64,000 bases of DNA from Calliphora vicina (GCF_958450345.1 NC_088780.1:98778226-98842225); one strand, 5' to 3'; numbered from the stretch's first letter, positions 20,301-30,173 are shown. The notes: generated from the letters alone by a model not told the origin. Program-made: numbers and translations.

Positions 20301-21273
20301 CAAATACCTAAGACGTTTTTATTTCTAAAGTTGATAAAACAAAAAATTTCTTTCCTTATAAAAATGGTTTGATAAAGAGAATGAGTCTAGAAAACAAGTT
20401 TTTGTACAACGTTCTTGTGTTTTTTGTTGATTGTTTTATTCAAATCAATGATTGTCAAAAAGAACGCAAAGTAAACTAAAACAACAACTCGTTATTATTG
20501 AATCTGAAATCTTAAGATTAAATATATTCCATTTGTTGCTTATAAACTTACTAAACAAATTAATAACAGTCTCATATTAGACCGCCTATTTGCCTCTCAT
20601 ACGTGATGTTTTTCAACTTGTTAGCGTTATGGGACTTCCTACTAAAGCGGCAGATTAACAAACTTTTGAAATTTCCTATAAATATCTTTGCAAATACCTA
20701 AGATATTTTGATTTCTTATGTTGATAAATCTAAAAAAATAAGTAATATCTGCGACAGTTCCTTTTAAATTTGCTACCGTTCTTGTGTTATTTGTTGATTG
20801 TTTAACCAAGATCAATGATTGTCAAACAGAACGTACATTAAATTTAAAACAACGACTCGTTATAATTTATTCTCTCAATTAAATAAGAATAAATTTATTC
20901 CATTTGTTGCTTACAATTGCTCCATAAAATTAGATAATATATAAAACACCGCCTTTTTGCCTCCCATACGTGATGTTTTTCAACGTTTTAGCGTTTTGGG
21001 ACTTCCTACAAAGCGGTAGATTAAACAACTTTAAAAGTTAATTATATTTTATTTTGATATCCCTCAAAATAATTTATAGTTTTAAAGTTGATAAATAATT
21101 TCTATTTAATTTAAAATTTTATTTTAAACATAATATTTTATTTATAGTTTATAATTTACTAATTTTATTGTTTCTTTGTTTTTTTTTAGGTTGACACCTT
21201 CACCTCGGTCTACAAGAAACTTACCGGCCGTGATGTCACTTTTGAATTCCCCGATAACTATTTGACCATGTAA
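17378..21273 (+). CDS. RpS7: 40S ribosomal protein S7
   Basis: Component of the small ribosomal subunit (eS7). Coding exons are 17378-17542 (55 codons), 17618-17950 (111) and 21190-21273 (27 plus stop), giving 193 residues; from memory the Drosophila protein is 194. All joins are in phase 0 with GT-AG borders. Diagnostic stretches are IGSKIIKPGG near the N-terminus, LRDLHITRAREIEFG, AVIIYVPIPQQ, RKILPKPTRKARNPLKQKRP and, at the end, KKLTGRDVTFEFPDNYL. The ATG sits immediately at the acceptor, and the fly Ala2 is missing, giving M-I-G. Codon use is far more GC3-rich than in the neighbours, as expected for a highly expressed gene. The 3.2-kb last intron carries the snoRNA array. AATAAA follows the stop at 21282. 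Confidence 0.97.
17951..18757. other. 5' part of RpS7 intron 3, nothing recognised
   Basis: About 800 bp of intron between exon 3 and the first snoRNA. No clear box H/ACA or C/D structure was found here by eye. Confidence 0.45.
18758..18904 (+). ncRNA. Box H/ACA snoRNA-like gene, type A copy 1
   Basis: Hairpin 1 (18758-18815) has lower stem GUCCU/AGGAC, an internal loop (pseudouridylation pocket) with UGUGUU and UUGUCAAA on its two sides, and upper stem CUGAU/AUCAG. H box ACATTA is at 18818-18823 (ANANNA). Hairpin 2 has an 8-bp lower stem GCCAAUGU/ACGUUGGU. The ACA box is at 18899-18901, three bases before the inferred end. Total is 147 nt. In box H/ACA guides the pocket selects one uridine in rRNA or snRNA for pseudouridylation; the target is not identified here. 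Hairpin 2 differs from copies 3-5. Confidence 0.8.
18989..19133 (+). ncRNA. Box H/ACA snoRNA-like gene, type A copy 2
   Basis: Same hairpin 1 frame (GUCCUUGUGUUA ... UCGUCAAAAAGGAC). The upper stem is weaker and the loop carries UGG/CCA. H box ACAGTA is at 19047-19052. Hairpin 2 has a 10-bp lower stem AGAAAUAUUU/AAAUAUUUCU. ACA box is at 19128-19130. 145 nt. It is the most diverged type A copy; the pocket strands UUGUGUU and GUCAAA remain. Confidence 0.7.
19163..19555. repeat. Family-E dispersed repeat inside the RpS7 intron
   Basis: Shares long stretches with 22281-22720, for example TTTGAATGATTAAATTTTTG, TTTTGTAATGGATTTGAAT and AAGGAATTAAGCCTATGAAT. The ends are unclear and there is no open frame. 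A family-F MITE follows at 19552-19660. Confidence 0.65.
19746..19883 (+). ncRNA. Box H/ACA snoRNA-like gene, type A copy 3
   Basis: Hairpin 1 lower stem GUUCUU/AAGAAC, pocket GUGUUUUUUG and AAUUGUCAAA, upper stem UUGAU/GUCAA. H box AAAGTA at 19804-19809. Hairpin 2 lower stem CAACAA/UUGUUG and upper stem AAUCU/AGAUU. Terminal box is ATA (19878-19880) instead of ACA. 138 nt. Compared with copy 1, stem pairs C-G are replaced by U-A in both lower and upper stem, so structure is kept while sequence changes. Confidence 0.82.
19884..20191. other. Intron spacer between snoRNA units
   Basis: Sequence unrelated to the snoRNA hairpins. The 60-codon open frame at 19788-19970 overlaps type A copy 3 and is not considered coding. 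Confidence 0.5.
20192..20339 (+). ncRNA. Box H/ACA snoRNA-like gene, type B copy 1
   Basis: Hairpin 1 (20192-20260): lower stem CCGC/GCGG, pocket strands CUAUUUGCC and CUUCCUACUAAA, upper stem UCUCAUA/UAUGAGA with an ACG/CGU extension. H box AGATTA at 20262-20267. Hairpin 2: lower stem AACUUU/AAAGUU, upper stem UCUUAG/CUAAGA. Terminal box ATA at 20334-20336. 148 nt. Confidence 0.82.
20411..20547 (+). ncRNA. Box H/ACA snoRNA-like gene, type A copy 4
   Basis: Nearly identical to copy 3, with a better upper stem in hairpin 1 (UUGAUU/AAUCAA). H box AAAGTA at 20468-20473, terminal ATA at 20542-20544. 137 nt. Copies 3 and 4 together with their type B partners arose by duplication of an A-B unit; the duplicated tract starts near 20382. 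Confidence 0.82.
20582..20729 (+). ncRNA. Box H/ACA snoRNA-like gene, type B copy 2
   Basis: Hairpin 1 as in type B copy 1, but the upper stem reads UCUCAUA/UAUGGGA, with one U-A pair turned into U-G. H box AGATTA at 20652-20657. Hairpin 2 upper stem AUAUCUU/AAGAUAU; its lower stem is weaker here. Terminal ATA at 20724-20726. 148 nt. Confidence 0.78.
20778..20918 (+). ncRNA. Box H/ACA snoRNA-like gene, type A copy 5
   Basis: Hairpin 1 lower stem GUUCU/AGAAC, upper stem UUGAU/AUCAA, the same pocket as copy 1. H box ACATTA at 20835-20840. Hairpin 2 upper stem UUAUUCU/AGAAUAA. A canonical ACA box lies at 20913-20915. 141 nt. It combines the pocket of copy 1 with the 3' hairpin type of copies 3 and 4. 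Confidence 0.83.
20949..21096 (+). ncRNA. Box H/ACA snoRNA-like gene, type B copy 3
   Basis: Hairpin 1 lower stem CCGC/GCGG, upper stem UCCCA/UGGGA: here the U-A pair of copy 1 (U-G in copy 2) is C-G. H box AGATTA at 21018-21023. Hairpin 2 lower stem CAACUUU/AAAGUUG and upper stem UAUUUUGA/UCAAAAUA. Terminal ATA at 21091-21093. 148 nt. The RpS7 acceptor follows about 90 bp later, a common spacing for intronic snoRNAs. Confidence 0.82.
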
Positions 21274-21281
21274 ATTGTGAA

Positions 21282-21287
21282 AATAAA
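21282..21287 (+). terminator. Polyadenylation signal of RpS7
   Basis: AATAAA nine bases after the RpS7 stop codon, followed by a T-rich stretch. The very short 3' UTR is usual for ribosomal protein genes. Confidence 0.6.
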
Positions 21288-21289
21288 TG

Positions 21290-21832
21290 TTATTTTTTAT
21301 ATAGTGAAAATGTTGTTCAACACTATTTGTCGCATATTTAAAAAAAAAACAATTTGAAAATAATGGGGCATATGATAAAAAGAAAGAAAGGAAGTATTTT
21401 GTAAATTTCTTTTACAAATTTCTGAAATTCAGGAATAGATTTTTACAAAACAAAAAACAACAAAATAAATTTTTACAAAAAAGATTGTAAAAGAATTTCA
21501 ATGAGTTTTAATTTGTTTATCATAAGAGTAAGAGGGATTAGTCAATCATGCAAGTGAGTAGATTCAAAACATAAACAAGTTCTTTGTTTTCAAACAAATA
21601 AAGACGAACTACTGGACATTAGCCTTACAAGATAAGGCTGATTAATTCTATGAAAGAAAATTGGAATGTATTTAGAGTACATAGTATAAGTTACATGTTT
21701 ACCCAATTATCAGATAAGTGACTACATATATCTGCACAAACGACCAGCTTACTGGTCGTAAATTGCTAACCACATGTCACAATTTCTCAAATAAAAAGCA
21801 AGAAACCCGTCGGCCCATAAACCATTTTAATG
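21290..21832. other. Intergenic, nothing recognised
   Basis: AT-rich spacer after RpS7 with no coding signal. Confidence 0.5.
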
Positions 21833-21963
21833 TGTCGATTATGGATGGCAATCGAACTTCAGTTGCGTTGCCAGCGGGCAACCACAAATGATAGCTGCCA
21901 GTTGCCATCTGTAATAACATTTTGGCACATCAACTGAAGTTCGCTTGCCATCCATAATCGACA
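21833..21963. mobile_element. 131-bp MITE
   Basis: Terminal inverted repeats of about 32 bp: TGTCGATTATGGATGGCAAT and the inverse ending ATTGCCATCC-like then ATAATCGACA (the right copy has TTGCC). The core contains a second small hairpin (GGCAAC/GTTGCC). Confidence 0.75.
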
Positions 21964-22280
21964 AATAAATTGGATACTTAGTTCATTTGTCACAGAATTC
22001 GAGTCGAAAGTAGAATTAATAGCATATTCCGTATATTGATTTTTCAAAAAAAATAATTTTCGATTTTCGGTTTCTCCAATTATGCCTTAGGGTTTAGGTT
22101 ACGGATGTCTGCAAGAGTTTCGAAATAATTCATGATTGTTATCTGTATTGTTTATTAACAAGCTTCGAATTAATCACATAATTCAATTTTAGTTTAATTC
22201 GGAATTAAAAAATGTGAGTCATTCTTAACATAAATCCATTCATATCTAATTTTTTTTGCTTTATTCAATGATTAATTTAA
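21964..22280. other. Intergenic, nothing recognised
   Basis: AT-rich spacer between a MITE and a family-E repeat. Confidence 0.5.
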
Positions 22281-22720
22281 ACAGAATTCATTCGTCGTTG
22301 AATTAACAGAATTCATTCAGCCTTTGAATGATTAAATTTTTGTTAATTTAAATCTATTATAAATTGAATAAAAATATTTTTATCGTCATTCAGTTTTGCT
22401 TTTAATCATTTACAAAATGAATTTCTGTAATAGATTTGAATTGAGGACAATTTTAATCATTCAATACATTTTTAACCATGATTTTATCATGCTTTTAAAG
22501 ATATTTTGTAATGGATTTGAATTCAAGAACATTTTAATGATTCAATATGGAATTAATTCTATAAAGAATGAATTCTCAAACGAATGAATTCAATACATTT
22601 GAGGTACAAAGGAATTGAGCCTATGAATTAATTTATAATGAATTTTCATTAACGGAATGGTTAAGAAATTTATTTTGATTTCAAAATGGAAATAATTATT
22701 GCGAACCTATGTTTTAGTAG
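22281..22720. repeat. Family-E dispersed repeat
   Basis: Second copy of the repeat seen in the RpS7 intron at 19163. It is rich in GAATTC/GAATGATT motifs that make it partly self-complementary. Confidence 0.65.
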
Positions 22721-23025
22721 TCACATGATTTTCATTTTTAAGTTAAGTCCCAAAACGTTCTGGGGCCGTATTATTCGTATACATTCGTGATCGAAAATTT
22801 CTTGATCTATATCGAATGCCATAATCTCAAATTAGAAAATTACGATAAATTTTACTCGATATCGAATGTGGTAATTCTGAATTCGCAATCGAAATAAATT
22901 TCAAATGCTTCCTAGATGTCAAGTAAAAATTCGGTCGTTATCGAATGCCATCAATATCAATTTTTAAATATTTCATTCGATATCGAATAAAGGAATCTCA
23001 ACAATAAAAAATAATTAGAAAGTCG
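22721..23025. other. Intergenic with short ATCGAATG repeats
   Basis: Contains several imperfect copies of TATCGAATGNNNT within 200 bp (about 22812, 22860, 22938 and 22980). Nothing else is recognised. Confidence 0.45.
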
Positions 23026-23347
23026 TCTATATATATAAAAATGAAATGGTCCATGTATGTAATGTCATCACGTGAGAACGGCTGGAGCGATTTGGCTGAG
23101 TTTTTTTTATTCGATTCGAAATTTTCAGGAGATGGTTTGTAAAGAAAAAAAATTCAAAAATTCCGGTTAAAACCGGCTTTTTTTGAGTCCAGTCAACTAT
23201 AATAAAAAAAGCGCCCTAAAGTATGCAGTACAAATTTATATATTTTATTTGCAAATAAATAAGAACAGGCAGGTGTATGTGGGTTGGAGAAACTTGAAGA
23301 ACTAACATTAGTAAGTGCCACCGGACGAAGCCGGCACGGTCTACTAG
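23026..23347 (+). mobile_element. Non-autonomous Helitron-like element
   Basis: Starts TCTATATATATAAAAATG, has the phrase AACGGCTGGAGCGATTTGGC common in insect Helitrons, and ends with a GC-rich hairpin (GCCGGCAC region) followed by CTAG before T. The TC...CTAG ends and the absence of target duplication fit Helitrons. 322 bp, no protein coding. Confidence 0.75.
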
Positions 23348-24918
23348 TTTCTAATAAAATTGCGAATGTAACTAATTTGGAATAATTTAATTAACTATAG
23401 GTCTTTGATATACTTTTCTTAAAACTTTTGTTTTAAAATAAATATATTCGATTAATCGAAAAAATTTTATTCTAAATTGAAAAAAAAATATTCATTTCAA
23501 TAATAAATATGTATGTATATTTTTTTTCCTCAATTATTCCAAATATTTCGCCAATTTTTTTTGGATATGTAAAATTTACGAATGTAAATTCTATATTTAG
23601 GGTAATTTAAAATAGCAAATTAATCCCTTTACAACAAAGTGCTCATGCGTTTGCATGTGTGTAATTTCTTAATTGGATTTATCTTAACGCTCTAAATACT
23701 CCAAATTACACCGTATGTATTTTTATATTTTAATTTTAGCATATTGAGAATTTATGTTGAATGTAGTAAATAATTACTTATGTAGGGGTTGATTGAAAAA
23801 TATATGTACATCTGATTAAAAAGGATTATGTGGCATAGTTTACAAGATATTATTGTAAGCTAAATTGAAGTAATTGTAAACTGGTTATAAAACTTTTATT
23901 TAACATTTTTTAATATGTAGTTTATAATTTAGTCATCAAGTTCTTGTTCTAGGATTTTTATAGAAACAATGAAATTTGTATTTAATACCACATATCTATC
24001 ACATATGGCAATAAAAAGTAGGGTGGATTTAATTATTTTACATCTGTCAAGATATTTATATTAAATTTAAATTTTCGTTTAACCTTATAAAATGATTTCA
24101 AGCTGGAAAATATCTGAATTTCCTTATGAGTATAACCAAAAACTTGACACTTAACAAAACGATCGGAATAGTGACTACGAAATTCAAAACATTTCGAAAA
24201 TTCTTTTGTTTGGAGACATTCTACAGAAACGGATGTCACAGAATACATGAACTAATTAATTATAAGTATAAAATTATTGTAAAACAAACTGGAATTAAAA
24301 TACGAAATATACTAACTTACCAAACGATTATTAAAATAAGGCTGTGTATTAATTAAGCTCTAAAGAGACTTACCTGAAATAAAAAATAAGAAAATATACA
24401 AATTAATAAATGTTTTTTTTTAGTTAAATTTTAAATACATAATAAATAAATTTAGAAAAAATATTGAAGAAAATAAAGTACTTATTATTTATTTAATGGT
24501 CGAATATATGTTTTTTTTTTAATTCCTTTAATTATTTCCCATGTAATTAAATATATGGGAGCAATATGAATTTGATTAAAATGTATAGTTAGCTTGAAAA
24601 TACCGCTTGTTTTCAAACTAAAATGATTAGATAGTTTGAGATTAGACTGTTAAAAATATTTTCATTAATAATACAGTAAAATAAACATGTTATCCTAATA
24701 TTATTTCTCACTTTAAATAGCTATTTTGCATAGTTAACATTAAGAAACTAAAAATAAATACATTTAGGGATGGCAGAACTGTATTATCAACATGTTTTTA
24801 TAGGCTACTCAGAGTTAAGGCCTTTCTACATGAGACTAACGATACATATGGTTACGTTTTTATGTTTTAAAAACGGTGGTTTATTAACTTTAAATAAACC
24901 TAACATAAGTTTACAATT
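23348..24918. other. Intergenic, no supported gene
   Basis: AT-rich. A 71-codon minus-strand frame at 24033-24248 with three Cys and an overlapping plus-strand frame have no signal peptide, domain or paralogue in the window, so no gene is called. Confidence 0.45.
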
Positions 24919-25200
24919 TGTAACAACTCTTTATTTATTTAAATTTAAACAACAATTTAAATAGTCACTAGTTTTTAATACACACTCTTTAAAACACACA
25001 ATTTATAATGTGGCAATAATTCCAACAGCGCCTATGATAAGCTGACTGAGTGCAATTTTCTGTTACAATTTATATACACAGTGCCATCTTCTAGAAGTTT
25101 CATGAATTAACTATCTAACGGATAAAACTAGAATGTTATATTTGTAGATCTTTTAGCTGATATGTTAATGTTAGCAGCTTTAACATGAACCGTTAACATT
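24919..25200 (-). mobile_element. Decayed solo LTR fragment
   Basis: Read on the minus strand it ends GAGTTGTTACA like the LTR at 40060. It shares the TAAATAGTCACT motif and the region around GTGCCATCT. Much diverged. Confidence 0.45.
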
Positions 25201-25491
25201 GTTGCAGCAAATGAGCGACATGTATAATGATTTTATTTAATTATAATTTATTTATTATTATTTCAAATCAAAAAGAATCTTTCTATCTATTGATATTAAA
25301 CCCGTGTATCATTCATTAACTATTTGATAAAATTAACAATCTATAATTTTTTATTTCAATGCAAGTCGAAGAAAAAGTTTAAATATCCATATCCAATTTT
25401 TTAGTTCAGCTTTACATCATTATTCAAAACATTTGGGTTTTTCTCCACGAGAGGAATAATATCGATTTTATGGGGATTTGATTTATCCGTG
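25201..25491. other. 3' flank and decayed tail of gene P2
   Basis: The part from 25394 to 25491 is the frame-broken remainder of the P2 last exon: its reverse complement still resembles the P3 C-terminal codons (IPLVEK and NNDVKL). The rest is plain intergenic DNA. Confidence 0.6.
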
Positions 25492-26680
25492 CTAATGATA
25501 ATGGATGCCATCTAAAAATAAATTTATTATATTTAATAAAAAAAATTATAAATAATTGCCCAATTCACAATCGGTGTTATAACGATGTATGTCGTAATTT
25601 TTATACCCTTCACCTTCGTGAGAAGGGTATATATAAGTTTGTCATTCCGTTTGTAATTTCTACATTTTTCATTTCCGACCCTATAAAGTATATATATTAT
25701 AGCGGAGTCGATTAAGCAATGTCCGTCTGTCTGTCTGTTGAAATCAATTTTCTGAAGACCCCAGATATCTTCGGGATCCAAATCTTCAATAATTCTGTCA
25801 GACATGCTTTCGAGAAGTTTGCTATTTAAAATCAGCAAAATCGGTCCATAAATAACGGAGATGTGAGCAAAAAACCGGGACAACCTCGATTTTTGACCTA
25901 TTTTTATCTATATCTGGATTACTAAGTCATTAATATAGACAATATGGATATCTAATGATAGATATTTCAAAGTCCATTGCAACGATGTAGATAAGGCTAT
26001 AGTAAAATGGACCTACTATGGGCCAAAATCGGGAAAAATATTTTTTAACCCGAATTTTTTTTCATCAAAAATTTTTTTTTTGTCATAAATTTTTTTTCAA
26101 AAAAAAAAAAATTTTAAAACAAAAAAAAAAATTTTAAAAAATTTTGAAAAAACTTTTTTTAAAAAAAATTAATTTTGTTTACCTAAAAATATTTAAACAA
26201 ATTTATTTTAAAGTATAATTTGGTGAAGGGCATATAAGATTCGGCACAGCCGAATATAGCTCTCTTACTTGTTTTATTAATGGTTTATCTTTGTAACAAT
26301 TAGTTTGAAAAATATTTATGACATACAACGCTACAACACCGATTGTGAATTGGACAAATATATTTTACAAGGAAAACTTACGATTTTGTATATTATAAAC
26401 ATAACTGTGACCATTAACTACATCATTAGTTACATGTATGTTCGTTGATTGATGAGGAGTTGTTGTAGATAGTGGACCTGTCGTTGTAGTTGTTATTTTG
26501 GTTATAGGTTTTACAGTTGTAGTTTTTGTCTAAATTTATTTAAATGTACAAATTCAATTGATTTTTTTAGAAAAAAATATTTTGCATTTCAAAAATACTT
26601 ACCGTAGCATGATGATGTTGATGTCCACATGTACCCCCACTTTTATTACAAAATGTCATTACTAAGAATATAACTACCAT
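25492..26680 (-). pseudogene. P2: decayed member of the secreted His/Thr-rich gene family
   Basis: Paralogue of P3. Exon 1 (26680-26603) encodes a hydrophobic signal and then CGHQHHHAT. Exon 2 (26529-26382) is open, Thr-rich and ends in the family motif VVNGHSYVYNIQN. Exon 3 (from 25511) reads HGIHYH and then meets TAG at 25494-25492. Past that stop, a deletion relative to P3 leaves the conserved tail out of frame. The ancestral 5' end (MKSSFSNSLEK, from about 26740) is cut off from the signal peptide by frameshift and stops; a downstream Met at 26680 could still start a short protein of about 80 residues. The second intron holds a MITE with a nested family-A repeat. I read it as a pseudogene or a truncated gene. 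Confidence 0.65.
25560..26353. mobile_element. MITE with nested family-A repeat, in P2 intron 2
   Basis: The outer element has 38-bp terminal inverted repeats starting CCAATTCACAATCGGTGTT, with few mismatches. Its core is split by a family-A repeat (25602-26273, plus orientation, with a full 5' ACCCTTCACC hairpin and 3' CTTACTTGTT). Together they fill most of P2 intron 2. Confidence 0.75.
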
Positions 26681-26689
26681 GGATTTATA

Positions 26690-27482
26690 AAGATGTTTGC
26701 TATAGCTAACTTTTCTAAACTATTTGAAAAACTTGATTTCATTCTTACTAAATCGTCATATTAACATAATTTCAATGGGTACTATTTATAATTCAATTAT
26801 TTTTGAAATATATGTATTTAGATTTCTTAGAAAAAATTTGCGGTTTATAGTAATTATTGATTTTTAAATGAATAGATAAATGCACTCATTATTCAGCGAT
26901 AACTTTATGCATTTATTTAATAATATATTTTAAAATTTGTAGGTATAAAAATTTAAAATATTTATTGATAAAAAACTAATAATATTTTATAAGTATTTTA
27001 AAATATACAGATTAAATTATATTTGACAAATGACAGTTGTCAAAAAAGTAATATCGAACCGTATGGCTACTTTGACGTTCTACAACCACTTTTCAATGGT
27101 TGTGATTTCCAGATCTATATAAAAAATAGAATATTAAATACGCAACGAGTGTGATATATATTTGTCTATATTTCCATTTGACATTTTCGAAAAAAATATA
27201 TTTTAACATTGATTAAGCCTTAACTATGTTTAAAATTTTGGTGACGCCATAGTGAAAATGAGAAAACAAAAGAGGATTGAGTAGAACAGCAAGTTTGTAC
27301 TCCTCTTCTTTCTTCTTACATCACTCTCCTATAAATTCAGACTTGCGGCAAGAAAACTTGCCCTATGTAAAATCAGACAAACACTATATATTCCGTCAAT
27401 TTACATACTCTACGAATATTTTATAAAATTAACAAACTAATTTTTTATTTCAATATTTTTTAAAATTTCCATTTCCAATTTA
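26690..27482. other. P2 upstream region and P2-P3 spacer
   Basis: 26760-26940 is homologous to the P3 upstream region (GATTTTTAAATGAAT, TAATTATTGATT), so the duplication included promoter DNA. The rest has no recognised feature. Confidence 0.5.
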
Positions 27483-28907
27483 TCAACTTAGCTTTACATC
27501 ATTATTCCAACCAGTTTTCTTACGATCTTCATTTGGCTTTTTCTCCACGAGAGGAACAATATCGATTTCATGAGGATTTGATTTGCCTGTGCTCGGAGAA
27601 CCATAATAATGGTAGTGAGTGCCATCTAAAAATAAATGTAGCGTATTAAATAAAACAAGTAAGAGAGCTATATTCGGCTGTGCCGAATCTTATATATCCT
27701 TCACCAAATTATACTTTAAAATACAAATTTTAAATATTTTTAGGTAAAAAATTTTTTTTTTTAAATTATTTAAATTTTAAATTTTTTTTGTTTTTTAAAT
27801 ATTTTTTTGGTGAAAAAAAAAAATTCGGGTTAAACATTTTTTTTTTCCAATTTTGACCCAGTAGGTCCAACTTACTGGTCTTATATACGTCGTTACAAAG
27901 GTCATTGAAATATCTATCATTACATATCCTTATTGTCTATATTAATGACTTAGTAATCCAGATATTGTAGGTCAAAAATAGGTAAAAAATCGAGGTTGTC
28001 CTGGTTTTTTCCTCATATCTCAGCCATTTGTGGACCGATTTTTCTGATTTTAAATAGGAAACTTCTCGAAAGCATGTCTGACAGAATTATTGAAGATTTG
28101 GATCCCAAAGATATCTGGGGTCTTCAGAAAATTGATTTCAACAGACAGACAGACGGAAATGGCTTAATCGAATCCGCTATCTATAAGGATCCAGAATATA
28201 TATACATTATAGGGTCGGAAATGAAAAATGTAGAAATTACAAACGGAATCACAAACTTATACATATATACCCTTCTCACGAAGGTGAAGGGTATAAAAAT
28301 GTTAATCTATAGGAAAACTTACGATTTTGTATATTATAAACGTAACTGTGACCGTTAACTACATGATTTGTTACTTGCATATTCGTCGATTGATGCGGAG
28401 TTGTTGTGGATATTGGGCGGGCTGTTGTAGCTGTTGTTTTATGTGCATGTCCTTGCAAGGCATTAAATATCGTTTGGATTAATTCGTTTGTTTTGTATTT
28501 AACACTATTAATCTGTTCTTCAATGGGAGCCTTTTTTGAAACATAAAATATTTTTGATCTATCTTTGGATGAACATTTAAAACAGTCTATTTTGATTTCT
28601 GGATTCGATGTCATTATGGTATCTGTCTTAATATAATATTTGGGAGTTGTTGACTGAAAATTGTTCAAAATTTTTAATTTCACTTGATTTTCATAAGTAT
28701 TTGCAGTTGAAAAACATTTACCGTTGCATGATGATGATGATGTTTATGATGTCCACATGTGCCCTCACTTTTATTACAAAATATCATTATTAGAATTATA
28801 ACTATCAAGAATTTATGGAAATATTTACAATTCTGCATTTTAGCTGTAATATAACGACTGTACGCTTTAACAAACCTTTCTAAACTATTTGTAAATCTTG
28901 CTTTCAT
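27483..28907 (-). CDS. P3: secreted Thr/His-rich protein, unrecognised family
   Basis: Function unknown. Exons are 28907-28722 (62 codons), 28653-28323 and 27625-27483, with GT-AG borders and phases 0 and 1; 219 residues. Residues 27-46 are hydrophobic (LIVIILIMIF core), so it is secreted or anchored; the Met at residue 24 (28838) may be the true start, giving a normal signal peptide. Then comes CGHHKHHHHHAT. Exon 2 has a CFKCSS motif, a Thr-rich stretch and the family junction motif VVNGHSYVYNIQN. Exon 3 has a HGTHYHYYGSP start and ends WNNDVKLS, comparable with WDNDVPLAR in P1. Intron 2 holds a family-A repeat. The intact frame and paralogy argue for a real gene. Confidence 0.78.
27654..28299 (-). 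repeat. Family-A hairpin-ended repeat in P3 intron 2
   Basis: Left end AACAAGTAAGAGAGC plus hairpin TTCGGCTGTGCCGAA; right end GAAGGTGAAGGGTATAAAA. Near full length. It contains an incidental open frame (27996-28358 region) shared with other family-A copies (LESMSDRIIEDLDP) that I regard as non-coding. Confidence 0.8.
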
Positions 28908-28919
28908 TTTAAATAAAAC

Positions 28920-29100
28920 GTTATATTAACATACTTTTATGGGTTTTTCTATAATTCAATAATTTTATAAATATATTTAGATTTCTTGGAAACAATTTGT
29001 GGTTTATAGTAATTATCGATTTTTAAATGAATCGATAAATGCTCTCGCTATTCATCGATATTTTAACGCATTTATTTACAAAGTGTAATGTAATATTTAA
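28920..29100 (-). promoter_or_regulatory. P3 upstream region conserved with P2
   Basis: About 180 bp upstream of P3 (ACAATTTGTGGTTTATAGTA, then GAATCGATAAATG and ATTCATCGATA) is repeated upstream of P2 with a few changes. Two ATCGAT cores lie about 25 bp apart. Their role is inferred only from conservation. Confidence 0.4.
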
Positions 29101-29171
29101 CACAGGCAAGGATTCGATCCACCATTTGGAAGGGAGGTAAAAAGAGTAAAATTTATTTTCCATTTTTCCCT

Positions 29172-29727
29172 TTTTATACCCTTGACCTTCGTGAGAAGGG
29201 TATATATAAGTTTGTCATTCCGTTTGTAATTTCCACAATATAATTTTCTGACCCTATAAAATATATATATTCTGGATCCTTATAGATAGCGGAGTCGATT
29301 AAGCCATGTCCGTCTGTCTGTCCGTATGTTGAAATCGATTTTCTTCGGGATCCAAATCTTCAATAATTCTGTCAGACATGCTTACGAGAAGTTTGCTATT
29401 TAAAATCAGCAAAATCGGTCCACAAATCTCTGAGATATGAGGAAAAAACCAGGACAACCTCGATTTTTGACCTATTTTTGACCAATATCTGAATTACTAA
29501 GTCATTAATAAGACAAAAAGGATATGTAATGATAGATATTTCAAAGACATTTGCAACGACGTCTATAAGACCATAGTAAGTTGGACCTACAATGGGTCAA
29601 AATCGGAAAAAATATTTTTTAACCCGAATTTTTTTCACCAAAAATATTTAAAATTTGCATTTTGAAGTATAATTTGGTGAAGGGTATATAAGATTCGGCA
29701 CAGCCGAATATAGCTCTCTTACTTGTA
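29172..29727 (+). repeat. Family-A hairpin-ended repeat
   Basis: Runs from the 5' hairpin (TATACCCTTGACCTTCGTG, AGAAGGGTAT) to 3' GATTCGGCACAGCCGAAT and CTTACTTGT. It contains the CCGTCTGTCTGTCCG motif of this family. Confidence 0.8.
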
Positions 29728-30173
29728 TATATTAAAATATTTCGGGGAAAGGAAATTGGAGCCGCGCCTGAATATATTTTAATACATACATACATATATA
29801 GAATAAATTAGAGTTTCGTATTCGGTTTTAATCGAAATCGAAACCGCGGTTTTTTAAGGCCAAAACTGAAACTGAAACCGACAATTATTATTCGGTTTTT
29901 ACTTTTAATCTATTTTCATTAGAAAAATTAAAAATTTAGAAATGAAAAACAAACTTTTTCATCCAAAGATTCATCCAAGTATTTCCTGACAATTAAAATT
30001 CAAATGACTGTTTATTTAAAAGAAAGAAAGAATCCAAAGTGTTTTTAACAAAGACTTAGCTATTTTCAAATATCCAATAAAAGTATGGAGTACTGGCTGA
30101 CCCGGTGCGCTTCGCTAAACCAATTAGAAGAAAGAAATAGTACTAAGTATTAAGTCTCCATTTGTGAATTAAT

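Noticed and set aside
24033..24356. Overlapping frames on both strands, one with three Cys
   Set aside because: No signal peptide, splice context or paralogue; overlap on both strands is expected by chance in this AT-rich DNA.
25533..28358. Open frames with LESMSDRIIEDLDP text
   Set aside because: They fall in family-A repeats and recur with frameshifts in every copy; the shared text is only repeat similarity.
29100..29125. GGATTCGATCC resembling a tRNA B box
   Set aside because: No A box, acceptor stem or anticodon arm at the needed distances.
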